This document shows, piece by piece, positions 1 to 10,499 of a DNA stretch of 64,000 bases; the first letter of the stretch is position 1; each line of letters opens with the position of its first letter. The position numbers and the translations under genes were made by a program. Source of the stretch: Leishmania infantum JPCM5. Its lineage: Eukaryota; Euglenozoa; Kinetoplastea; Trypanosomatida; Trypanosomatidae. The notes beneath the pieces are model-generated. The model saw nothing but the letters and a program-made list of their open reading frames with translations, was not told where the DNA came from and ran no database searches. The stretch covers positions 190,829-254,828 of the forward strand of contig NC_009418.2 of NCBI RefSeq assembly GCF_000002875.2, read 5' to 3'.

Positions 1-24
1 GTGTGTGTGTGTGTGTGTGTGTGT
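1..24. repeat. (GT)n microsatellite
   Basis: The window opens with twelve GT units. Similar GT/CA runs recur in nearly every spacer here and are ordinary for Leishmania intergenic DNA. No function is claimed. Confidence 0.95.
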
Positions 25-811
25 CAGTGATTGTTTTTGCCGTTGTTGTTTTCTGCGCCCCATGGTCATGGGGCGGCACCGCCCAACGTGGAACGAAAGC
101 ATAGAGGGGCGACGCTCGCGCACCGGCGGCTTCTTGGCCCTGCGCGCCATGGTGGTGTTTGGCGTGTTTTTGTGCGTGTGGTGGTGATGGTGGTGGAAGG
201 CGTCTATGATCCCCCGCTGAGCACTGTGTGTGTGTGTGTGTGTCGTCTCTGTCTCACGGCATATGGAGCAGCCTCGCTCACCAGCATTCGCGACACCGTC
301 TGCGTGCTTGAGGGAGCATACAACATGCAGCCACAGTCGACAGAGATGAACGTGGCCCCATCGTCGGGCTCTTTCAGTGCCGCCGCCCTCAGCGGCGCCG
401 CTGCACGTGCTCCCACTCGGCCGCTTCCCAGAATCTCTACCAACTGATTATCATACACGGCACATGGCACAGCTCTTGAGGGGTGATATGAGGGTGCGGC
501 ATTGCGCTCCTCCTCCTCCTCCCCCCTTACACACTCCGCCCTCTCCCTCGCTTCATTCTCTCACTCCACTCGAAGGAAAGGCGTCCTCACCTGTGCATTC
601 TCACTTCCCTCTTGCCCGCTCGCCCCGGCACCCCGCTCTGTGTAGCAACATATACGCGCGACAAGGGGCCTGTCCTTGCCTGTTTGCCCTTGCGTGCTTC
701 TCATCGTCGTTTTTTTTTTTCGCTGTCGTCGTTGTCGCCGTTGCCGATCTTTCAACTCCTGGTCCGAGTCCCTCAGTACACACACACACACGCACACACA
801 TACAGCCGAAA
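25..811. other. Non-coding spacer, no supported gene
   Basis: This stretch has short GT tracts, C/T-rich runs and a T9 run near 711. The pyrimidine-rich run at about 711-770 followed by AG could be a trans-splice acceptor feeding the decayed coding relic downstream. The short open frames in it are compositional. Confidence 0.6.
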
Positions 812-2600
812 ATGAACAGCCAACGTCGCCTATTGTCGCCTGCCATTCAGCCAAGAGGCGCTTGCGGCGCGGGGGCGGCTGCAAGCGAGTCTCAGCGATG
901 GTCCTGACGCTCATTTTCACTGTCGCTGATATATTGGTCCTCACAGAGCTCCTCGCGCTGAGGGCTGAAAGCAGCCCGCCGCGTCTTCTTCAGTGCCGAA
1001 CTGGCTCTCCACACAAGGCTGCGACCCACCGGGGCGCCACCGGGCTCTCTCGATCCGTCTCGACTGCCTCGCCGCTCTCATCAACGTGGGCCGCGATAAC
1101 GGAACGAAGCGTCACCTTCCCTGATCACGACACCACCGTTCCATACATGGTTCTGCCCGTCACGGTGGAGGAGACCCTGATGGTGTTGCTCATGCGCATC
1201 ATCACCGTGCACATCCGCCACGCTGTGCACGTGCAGAACGGCGCCGTGCCCAGCATGATGCCTTCCCGGACGCCGTCGCCGCTACCCTCCACTTGGCACA
1301 GCGCGTGCGCGTGATGCGCAAGCCTGGCCACTGTGTCTGCGCCACCGCGCTCGGCATGGCGGTGAGCGACTTCTTGGTTCTGCCCTTCGGTGAGGCATCC
1401 TTGTTCCTCATGGCGGCGGTTAGCAACTGAAAGTGGTCAGCAACCGTGAAGGCAGCGATGGCAACAGCCCGACGCTTCGAGTGGGAGAGCGTCGCGGAGC
1501 CCCCGTCCCCACTTACACAGGAGCAGAAGGATGGCGCACAGGCGCATACCCTTCGAGGGAAGGGCCCCGTGGGCCGGCTATTTCTCGGAATAGTGTGGGT
1601 GTTTGCAGCTCGCCTACGGCCTTGCCTACACGAGGCATCCGCTTCACGACAGAAGACCCTCGCTCGCCCTTCCCTGCATAAGCCGGGACAGGAACAGGAG
1701 GGCGTGGAAACACGCTGGGCGGCCCGTGATGGCGCTGTCCCCTGACGACTCAGGGCGGCAAGGGTGCTCGTATCGGCGGCCCGCACTCAGTGCCGTCAGC
1801 CCCACCCCGGCAACACGCCGTCGTGCTGACACGAATTTTGCGCCAGCGACGACGCACACAGCGCGTTGTTCGCACGTCTCACGGCGGTCTGCGATCTGGC
1901 GCGTGCGTCGCCGCGGCAGGAGAACGTGACAGCGATGCTGCCGTCGGTGCGGGAGGGCTGCGGTACGGTATACGGTGGCTCGTGGCGTCCCAGAACAGGA
2001 ACCGATGATTCTGTCGAGGCACAAGCAAGCCAACAGGCTCGCCAGATACCTGGGCTATGGCCTCCAACGCGCAGCGGAGAAGAAAGCCGCATCGGATGCG
2101 CAGCCTGTGCGCAATAGGCGGGCTCGTATTGCGCACTTCAGCCCGCGCGCACGAGCGTGAGCGCCTCATGGCAACGCGCTCGGCACGCGTCGAGCCACGC
2201 GCTGTGCCCACACGTCCGAGAAGGGCTTCCCGATCGGGGCAAAGGCCGCCTTGGTGGCGAGCCATCACACACGCACGCACCTCCCCATCCTGCATGCGCA
2301 GAAAGCAGCTGAATGGGTTTTAGCGGCAGTGGCTGTGGGTCCGGCGCTGAACACGCTGTGTGGTTTTACGAGCGGAGCATCGGCGTTGTGTTCTTCTACA
2401 CTGCCCCGGCTCACTGAATCCTGCCGACACGCAACTCGCATAACTTTGAGGAGCGCAACTCCGCGCCGGGCTCGTCTCTCGCCCGCTCGGATGTGAAGGA
2501 CGTGGCGTTGCCACTTGTGAGCGGCACCCTTACCCCGCTGTGCGAGGGCCGGAGGGAGGTCACAGAACGGCTGTCGGAGGAGCAAAATCCGTGAGAGGGC
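812..2600 (+). pseudogene. Decayed coding relic, parent gene unknown
   Basis: Base composition and the look of the translation change to coding-like GC-rich sequence here, but no frame stays open. An ATG at 812 opens 31 codons. A second frame from 898 carries a hydrophobic start (LTLIFTVADILVL) and runs to about 1314. A third frame holds three successive open blocks (1263-1430, 1446-1745 and 1866-2117), all in one register and separated by stops. That is what a single old gene broken by stops and frameshifts would leave. I do not recognise the parent family. The alternative is GC-rich non-coding sequence with chance open frames. The 3' limit is approximate. Confidence 0.35.
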
Positions 2601-4454
2601 TACTGCAGGGCGATCCGTGCTTTGCCACAGCGAATCCTCTCACGAAAGGCGGCGGTGGCCTCAGGGAGCACCGGCGAAGCATGCACGTGGCCAACTCTCC
2701 CTTTCATTCCCTCTCCTCTCGTTATGTGGTGGTCTCGCTAAGGGAAAATCGATGGCGAGCACTCGTCTCATCCGGTCAGCCTATGGCCGCACCGTTGTCC
2801 TACGCCGTCTTGCGCATCCGCCTTTTTCCGTTCTTCTTTCCTGCTCATGCTTTGTCTGTGTTTCTCCGAGAAAAGCTCCGTTTTGTTCGCGCTTCGGCGC
2901 CACCCACCGCCCCACCCCCACCCCTCCTCCCCTCCCTTCCCCGCATCCGTCCCGAACTCTTCTCTTTTGTTGTATCGGTCGTTGATTGGTCCGTCCCCAT
3001 CGCTGCCTCGCTTCTCTCGCCCTCCCTCCGCAATCCCTTGAACCTTCTTCACCTGGGTACTCGCCTAGCACCATCTTGCTGCGCCACATATCCACTCTCC
3101 AGTAGCGCGGCAGGCTGTGCGAATGCAGATGCATGCATGATCCACTCGTGTAGGCCCAACGCACGCAAGCATGCGTGATTTTTTTTTGGATGACTCTGGG
3201 TGTGTGTATGTGTGTGTGCGCGGGCGCGGGCGCAAGTATGCTGAGAGGTGGTCCTCGATCCTTGCGAGGCTGTGATCGTGGCATGTCTTCCCTTCTTCGC
3301 CCCTCTGTAGTCTCGGCGCCCCCTCCCCCCCCCTCCCCTCTCTCTCTGCGGCCCCTTTGCAGTCTTACTCCATGTTGATGAGGAGATGTGCAACTGGAGC
3401 AGGAGGACGAAGACGTACGGGAGGGCAGCGCACGGTGACGCGGTAAAAGACCCGACGAAAAGATAGCTTAGTCTGTTGATCGGTCGTCGCCCCTGTGAGG
3501 TGTCACTGGAGCTACTCTCTGGCGCTCATAGTTTCTGGCTGCTTTCCTTGCCCCGCTCCCTCTTTGGGTCACTCCAGTACCTCCTCCCGCCTCCTCACGT
3601 GGTGATGATGCCACGTTTGTGTGGGGTGCAGGTTTGCTTGCACTCCCAGGGGGAGGGATAGCCTGTGCTTCCTTTCTCGACTTGCGTCTTCGTGTGGCTG
3701 CGGTGGTGTCATATGTCTTTTACTGTGTGGTTGGCCCAGTGCGAATCGGGGTGGAGAGGCCTCAAATCGTTACACGGGGCCCCCTTCTATCCTCTCCTTC
3801 ACTGCGTCGCGCATCCAGGCGAGAGGAGGGGGTCATCTCACTGCGGCACTCCATACGAAACAAACAAAAACATGAATGCACACGTGACTGAGAGTTGTGT
3901 GCTGTGTCGCTGCTTTGGTAGCCTTGGCGGACGTCGTCATTACATCGGCGCTCGCTCATACTTAGGAGAGACAGACCGGCGCTGTGTGTGCGCATTTGTG
4001 GTCGACCCACCTCTCCATCCATCTGCCTCTCTTGTTGAAAAATACTGCTGCCTTGGGCAGAGCCCCTTCTGGTGTGCCACGGCAAGTTGGTGCACGGCTC
4101 TGCTCCCCTGAGCGCCCAACGCGTCACGCCTCCTCCCCTCTCTCGCAAAGGCAGCCATGGATTATGTCTCTCTCTCTCGTTACTTCCACCTTCGTCTGCA
4201 ATCATCGCCCTCTGCTAGTGTGTGGATCAATGGCGTGCATCGGCTGCCAGTAGCCACCGGTGCGAGCGCTCTTTTCTCTTGCGTTAGGGATTCTTTGTAG
4301 GTTTGTGCTACGGCCGTTGCGATCACGACAGCAGCCCACACACAGCTACCGCGGCTCTCTCCCGCTTACTCATCCTCCTCTCTCGGTGCATAAGCGGTGC
4401 GCCTGTGGGCACTGCAATAGATTCCGTGTGTGAGACTCTTCCTTGTGTCGCGAG
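2601..4454. other. Spacer with pyrimidine tracts, no supported gene
   Basis: This is low-complexity C/T-rich DNA (for example around 2900-3040 and 3310-3360) with short homopolymers and GT runs. No open frame has plausible codon use, and neither tRNA promoter boxes nor rRNA-like sequence was noticed. It probably contains the processing signals upstream of the RS-rich gene. Confidence 0.6.
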
Positions 4455-4481
4455 CTCCTCTTTCGCTTCCTTTTTGCCCAG
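4455..4481 (+). promoter_or_regulatory. Predicted trans-splice acceptor of the RS-rich gene
   Basis: A pyrimidine tract ends at the AG at 4480-4481. No ATG occurs between this AG and the start codon at 4656, so the leader would be about 174 nt. This is a motif-based prediction. Confidence 0.6.
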
Positions 4482-4655
4482 ACTGTGCTGCAGCGTTGAA
4501 GCGTGCTCGTGTGGTGTGCCGCTTGCTTGTTTGCTTCCCTGAACGGGTGTCGTCTACCACGCCTCCATCGTGATCGGTAACGTGTGCACGCACACGTGAA
4601 CACAGGCAGTTAGCCGCCGCGCGGACCTCTCGGTTTGCCCACCACAGCTACAAAA

Positions 4656-5429
4656 ATGGATGTGATTCCGCCTGAGTACGACCCGGTGACTCGAGAGCGC
4701 GTGTATCGGCAGGAGTGGCTCGAATACTTTCACTACATCGGCTTTGAGGCAGCGATACGTGATTACCCGGCTGAGTACCGCGCCCTCTTCCCTCGTGGAC
4801 ATCACAAGCCGCCAGCCATGCCGCCTCCGCTGCCCGTCGGAGGTACGAAGTCTCAGAAGGCATCCACCTCCGCGACGGCGGCAAACATGTTCATTGCCGA
4901 TGATGATGACAAGGAGGTCGGTAAGGGCAGTGAAACCGAAGATGACTGGTCCTCGCTCATCTCTTCATCGTCGTCTTCCGCAGCCTCGACGCCGCGCGAT
5001 GCACCCCGTGAGGACGCGCGAGCCGAAAATGTCGAGCGGACGGCTCGCGACGAGCGCAGCAGTCGCCGGCAGACGTCGAGCCGCCACGATGACCGCCATC
5101 ACTCAAGCCGACGCCACCGCGACCGAGACAGTGATGAGCGTCGGCGGCGACACCATAGCGACGAGGAGGAGCGGCGGCATCGGCACCGGCACCACAGTTC
5201 TCGAGGAAGCGATTATCACCACAGCACCAGCAGCGGCACGAGCCGCCGCCGCAGGCGCTCTGGTGACCGAGATAACCGTGAAGATCGTCGCTCGTCACGC
5301 GTGTACAGCAGCGAGGAAAGTAGTCGCCGCTATCGCCGAGAGACGACCAGCGGTAGCTCGCGTACTCATGCCTACGAGGACCGTCGTGAGGATGCGCTAC
5401 GCCGTCGCGATAACGCATATAGGCGCTAG
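4656..5429 (+). CDS. RS/RD-rich protein, splicing-factor-like
   Basis: The protein has 257 residues from the first ATG after the predicted acceptor; the frame also extends a few codons upstream from a non-ATG codon. Residues 1-50 form a compact, conserved-looking segment rich in Tyr, Trp and Phe (YRQEWLEYFHYIGFEAAI). They are followed by a Pro/Met stretch, an acidic patch and a serine run (about 82-112). From about 115 to the end the chain is dominated by RS, RD, RR and HH repeats, typical of SR-type pre-mRNA processing factors and their partners. No RNA-recognition motif (RNP1/RNP2) is visible, so it is more like an SR-related partner than a classical SR protein. A role in trans-splicing or nuclear speckles is inferred from composition only. 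Confidence 0.8.
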   Translation: MDVIPPEYDPVTRERVYRQEWLEYFHYIGFEAAIRDYPAEYRALFPRGHHKPPAMPPPLPVGGTKSQKASTSATAANMFIADDDDKEVGKGSETEDDWSSLISSSSSSAASTPRDAPREDARAENVERTARDERSSRRQTSSRHDDRHHSSRRHRDRDSDERRRRHHSDEEERRHRHRHHSSRGSDYHHSTSSGTSRRRRRSGDRDNREDRRSSRVYSSEESSRRYRRETTSGSSRTHAYEDRREDALRRRDNAYRR

Positions 5430-6248
5430 CGACACCAGTTTCTCACGGGTTGTTTGTTTCGCTTGTGTTCCTAAGCGGGCAGTCCTGTCATAACCGAGAA
5501 GATCGCAGCATGGGCGGACAACCACGCGAGCAGCAAGTGCGCTCTTCTCTGCCCCCCCCCTCGCGCTTTAGATTTGCTTGCTCGTCACACACACTCCCCT
5601 ACCTTCCGCGCCCGACTAATCCTCCGCGAAGACACGGCTGGATGCTTTTTTTTTAGCCATTATAGTTTCTGTTACTCACGATGGGCACGTGTGTGTGTGG
5701 CATGTGGCGCCTCCTTGAAAAGAAAGAGGAGACGGAGACAGCGTTGGAGGTAAGCTGGTGTGGCGCATGCACACCCCCCCCCGTTCTGCAGCAAAGAGCG
5801 CGAAATACGCTTGAAAGTATCGATACCTGTCAACCTTCTGTTCAGCTTTTCGTGATGCGCCAACTGGAGCAGACGCGCCATTAAGCAAACCAGTACAGAG
5901 CTCGTTTCTGATGAGAGGACATGCACCATGCGCGCCGCGCAGGAGTGCCGCAACACTATTCCATCTTCGTGGCTACCTTCTTCCCTTTCATGAGGATAAT
6001 CTGCCTTTCTACTCGGCGAGCAACGGGCAGTCCTCTTTGAAAACCACGTGAGAGCACGTCTCTTTTCGGCGTACGCCGCTGAGAAAAGCTCATCGTCCTC
6101 AGCCTTCTCACCCTTGCGGCTTCCTCTTCCCTCCGCCATCGTCCGTGCGCCCGCCTTCATTTCTAGCGGTACCGCATCGTCCTTTTAGCAACGTGCTCGT
6201 GCCTTCTTTGTGTGTATCTGTGTGTCTGAAGTGTCTCACTGCTGTGCC
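5430..6248. other. 3' spacer of the RS-rich gene, no gene seen
   Basis: The stretch has C-runs (5552-5559, 5775-5782), a T9 run near 5646 and C/T-rich DNA. No coding region is supported. Confidence 0.55.
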
Positions 6249-6368
6249 GAAGACGTGCCTTGGACAGAGAACGCTGACGACCAACTCTCGCTCGCCCCTC
6301 CTCCGTGCCTCCTTGCCTCCCTCCACAAACCAGCAGGTGGGTGCTCCAGCACCTGCGGTAAGTTTTGG
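6249..6368. repeat. Short dispersed repeat, copy 1
   Basis: This segment matches 38013-38150 by eye. Both copies begin with a near-identical block around CTTGGACAG and AACGC.GACG..CAACTCTC, continue through a C/T-rich middle of different length, and end with CAGCAGGT.GTGC.CCAG..CCTGCGG. The middle looks like a splice-type pyrimidine tract. The family is not identified; it may be a fragment of a degenerate retroposon or a duplicated UTR module. Confidence 0.65.
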
Positions 6369-6499
6369 ACTCCCACGAGTCCGTCATTATCATATTCCAC
6401 GGATCCCACACCCATAAGGGTCCCTCACTCACGCGATAGGAACTATGTCGGAGAGGGATATGGTGTGTGTGTGGCTTCGGCCTTCACGGTGCAGAGGGG

Positions 6500-9320
6500 G
6501 CGCTGCTTCCGTTGAGTTCCGACGGGCTGGTGCCGGAGCAGTCGCTGAGCACGGGCTTTTCGTGTATGGCCAAGCCTCGCGCCGCCTCACGTCTGCGGCG
6601 CTCCAGGCGGATTACGCCGGCTCTCGCTTGCACACCATGAGCTTCAACGATTTGGGAAAAGGCGGAAGTCCTGCGCACGTGGAGATTCTGATCGCGGATG
6701 GTTCCAATCATGATGCTGCTGCGGGAGGTGGTGCAGGTGTCCGAGGAGTGCACCCATCGCCTCGAGGGCCCCGCACGCGCCCGCTGCCGGGAGACGAAGC
6801 GGGTGCTGGTGTGGGGAGAGTGGCGGCGGGTCTGGGAGAACACGGATGCTGCCGTCTCTGAGGAACTCCATCGCGGACCGGCACACCCACGGAGGAGGAT
6901 CCGCGGCCGCGCTTCCGTCTCTCCCCTTCCGTGCTCGACCTGTGGCATGCACGCAAGGCGTCGCCGCAGGGCGGAAACAGCGTGTGCCGGTTCATTCTAG
7001 TGGCGGCATCGACGGCCGAGCGGACAGATGCGCCGCAGGTGCGCTGCTGGATGTAAGAGACCTGCTCGGCAGACACCTCCCGCTGCTTTCGCTACTCGGC
7101 GGCCTCATGCTCCCGCAACGACGGCGAGCAGCTGCAGGTGGCACTTCATCTGGGGACTGACTCGTTGGCGTGCCTCGTGCAGCGGGCGAGCCACTACCGG
7201 CGCCACTTCATGCCGCTGCGGGAACTGCTGCGTGCGCGACCCGACCGGCGTGCCGGCCCCACAGAGCCCGGCGATCGTGTCGGAGGAAGGTGGCGCAGTG
7301 CTCAGGGCGGCCGACATGATTGAGCGCTGCAGCTGCCGCAGCTGCGTGGCCGGCTGCGTCCACTCCGTGATGGGTGAGAAAGAGGGTCTGATGAGGAGGC
7401 GGCTCATGCTGTGGCCGGGGAGGGATACATGGCTGGTGTCTATCTGGACTGCTCGCCGTGGCTCTGCGTGCTGTGCAACGTTGGTGGAGTGGCGGACCGG
7501 AAAGCGTTACGCCCTGAAGCGATGCAAGCGGTGGCAGCACGATTGGCTGGTGGCCCCCCCCCTGCAACGCCGCGCGACATGCCAGGGATGTGTGAGTCGA
7601 TGTGTGGGCAGGCCGTATGCAGATTGCAGGCACGTGTCGTGCCGTAAAGCAGGCAGCGGGGCCGGTGATTCAGGCGGCATGCCGGTTGAAGGTCACTGTC
7701 AACCGTGACGAAGCTGAGGTCGCCCCACCTCCCCTCCTCCTCAGGCATGCGTTTGCAAGGGTTGTTCACGACAGCGAGCGGGCGATGTGTGTAATGGAGG
7801 AAAACCTATCGGGGAGCGGCGCGCGGCGTCAGCTAGGCACGTGGCAATGGAATGGCCCGAGCGTTCTTGCGATGTCTGCGGCTCAGGGCCGGAGTCGTCG
7901 TGATGGCTCCTGCTCAAGGAGTGTGATGGTTTCTCGCAGGGGCGGGGCGGCTGTCCTGCAATGCATCGCGTTTTATTGCTGGGTGGACGATCGCTGGCCG
8001 CTCTGTCCTTGGAGCGCCCAGGGTGCGTTGGACATGCGGCACAGGTGGGCCGCAGCGAGCATGCGACGGCGCAGCAGGCCGCCAACAATGACCGGTACAG
8101 TGTACGGCCTCTGCACCGACGCGACATTGGGCAGACGGGGAGCCGCGTGCATGAAGCGGGCGGCAGAGCAAGCCGGCTTCACGGGCATGCGATGAGGACA
8201 CAGCCCCGCCGACCGCGTAGGTGCGGAAGCGCACCGAGAGGTGCCTTCGCGCTCTTTGTGTGGAACTGCAAGGGCCGCCTGATGCATCGGCGCACCGAAA
8301 CAAGGAGCTCTCCGTCAAGCCGGTGGAAGGTGTGCCGCGACGCTGTGGCGCTGGCGTGTGCGACCGTCGCCTGTGCCATCTCACCATGGTGGGGTGACAT
8401 CGAGCCGCTCAGCATGAGTCCCGCTGGGGTGCGGCGCCTCGGCTTGCGCATGGTCCCCGTGCTCCGCCGCGAGCAGGCATTCGCGTAGACGCCGCACACT
8501 ACCGACCCTGCTAGCCTCCACCACTTGGTCGTCATATCACTGCAACGGAGGGCGCCGCCGCGGAGGAGCTCTTTACCGCGGTGCATGAATGTCGCGTCAC
8601 GGCGGAAAAGCGCGCGGATGAGAACCTGCTGAGGTCCGTGCGGCAGCCGCAGGCGACGTGTGCCGGCCGCCCGCAGCCTCGTTCCCCGCCGCCGGAGAGC
8701 GCCTGCGCTGAGGAGTGCGGCACTGGAGGGCGGTGTGCTGCTCATATGCGGCGAGCTTCGTTTCGTTCCCGTTTCGCGGTGCAGAGCTGCTGCGGTNNNN
8801 NNNNNNNNNNNNNNNNNNNNNNNNNNNNNNNNNNNNNNNNNNNNNNNNNNNNNNNNNNNNNNNNNNNNNNNNNNNNNNNNNNNNNNNNNNNNNNNNNTTT
8901 CACGCGTACATAGCACAGGACAGCACTGCACGGCGGGTGGCCTGTCGCGCAACGTCACAGATGTCTGCGGCACCACGTGTGTCACGTGCTGCGCCGTAGA
9001 CGACTTGGCATTGTCTTTGCTCAGAAGTACGTGTTCCCCGTTGTGCGAGCGTGTGCGCGAAAGGCTGCCCACGCAATTGCCGCAACGCGGCCTGGGCGGT
9101 GGTAAACCTCCCTCATTGTTCTTTTTCTCCTTCAGCGCTGGTCGCATGATGAGCAGCTCCAAGCGCCGCTATGAAGGACCACTGCATGGATTGCAGCCCG
9201 GTGCTGGGTCATGTCCCGCCAAACATCCCACGCATGGCGATCTTATGGACTCGGCAGCAATCGTCTATGCAGGTAACGTCGAGCAGCGCATAGGCGACCG
9301 CTCAGGTTGTTTCCTCCAGC
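6500..9320 (+). pseudogene. Decayed coding relic interrupted by assembly gap
   Basis: GC-rich, coding-looking segments follow one another in changing frames. One block is about 6700-6900 (LLREVVQVSEECTHRLEGPA). Others are about 7130-7320, 7250-7540, 7602-8195, 7961-8488 and 8540-8750 (AAAEELFTAVHECRVTAEKR). Each looks more protein-like than random sequence but is cut by stops or frame changes, and a run of Ns lies inside. No family was recognised and no catalytic motif (reverse transcriptase, tyrosine recombinase or endonuclease) was seen. It could be one or several dead genes or a very old mobile element. Which strand was ancestral is also uncertain. Confidence 0.35.
8797..8897. other. Assembly gap (run of N)
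   Basis: About 101 unresolved bases. Open frames reported across it are artefacts of translating Ns. Its position inside a relic and repeat-rich area suggests collapsed repeats at the assembly stage. Confidence 0.99.
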
Positions 9321-10334
9321 CTCCTTGCTCACCCCGATGCTGAGAGGGCCGCCGCCGGCGTGCCATGCATACAAGCACACTCGGGTCCAAGCGAAATGCA
9401 GAGCGCATATGCCCCCAGAGATGAGCACAACTATGAGGAGACGAGGTGCTGCCCTGGCCACACGTCTGCGTAACGGGTGGATGCGGCCAGCCGGGTGCGC
9501 CAGCAATCGGTGAGCCTCACATTCTCTTCATCCTTTCACATCCTCTCTCTCTACTCAGTTGCGCGGCGATATACGCTTGTAAGTTTAGGTGTGTCGTCAT
9601 ACAGAGAAGGCCAGTAGCTCGAGAGCAACCAAAGGCATATAAGCGCTGAGCGTGAAGGCGGCGTATGTGCACCACCGGCAGACCCTCATGCGAGAGGCTC
9701 GTTCGGGCTGAAGTCAGTCATGATTTCCAATGGACCAAAGAAGCAAAACGATAGAGGCGTAAACTATACGCATCGGTGAATGGCAAGAAACGCCTCCAAT
9801 CACCGTGCAAGCGCATGTGCGCATGGCGGAAAGGAGGTGACACGTGATGGTAAAGGCTCTCCTCTCTCCTCTCTCTTGCCGACACTTGTGTGCTGCCCTC
9901 GCTCTCGTGTGTGTGTGTGTGTGTGTGCTGCGTCGTGTTGTGAATTGAGGTGTCTTAATGGCCTCCATTCCTTTTCTAGGGATTCACAAAGCTTTTCACC
10001 GCCACACGGGGATACCTTAGCGCACACACGCATGCAACGCCCCTGCACGTGCTGCAACTTTAGATGCGTGTCTCTCTACTCTGTTTCGTGCATGTCCTCC
10101 CCACTCCCCTCTGCTTTTCTCTCCTGTCTTTCGCACAGCCGCCCCGTCACGATCCTGCTCATCTCAGCTCCTTGTGGCCTTCCTCTTTCCCCGCGCTCTG
10201 CCCATCACCACCACCACCACCAGACACTGTATACAGTCAAACATCCGAACAGGTGATATTGTTTGTAAGCATGAGTTAGCAGCGCTCGCGGTACCTGTAT
10301 CTACGCACGTCTCCCACCCCCGTTCCCTGGTCAA
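9321..10334. other. Spacer upstream of the fucosyltransferase-like gene
   Basis: C/T-rich sequence with a GT microsatellite near 9907-9927 and a CAC repeat near 10204-10222. No supported gene. Confidence 0.55.
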
Positions 10335-10396
10335 CTTCTCTCTCCCTCTCTGCTTTCTATTTTCCCTTGCTTATTATCTTCGCTTTCTTGGGGGAG
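10335..10396 (+). promoter_or_regulatory. Predicted trans-splice acceptor, fucosyltransferase-like gene
   Basis: A pyrimidine tract of more than 50 nt without any AG ends at the AG at 10395-10396. The next ATG is the start codon at 10500. A second possible AG lies at about 10451. Confidence 0.6.
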
Positions 10397-10499
10397 GGAG
10401 AGGGTGAGGTCGCTGGTGGTGTGCGTTTTGTCTGGTCGCCTCCGTCCTCCAGCCCACCTCCTTTTCCTTCGCTCCACGCGCCATCATTGGTCACTCATC

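Noticed and set aside
6500..9320. Intact mobile element (ingi/DIRE, SLACS or TATE) in the relic regions
   Set aside because: No reverse transcriptase YxDD, endonuclease or tyrosine recombinase motif was visible in any frame, so no element class is claimed.
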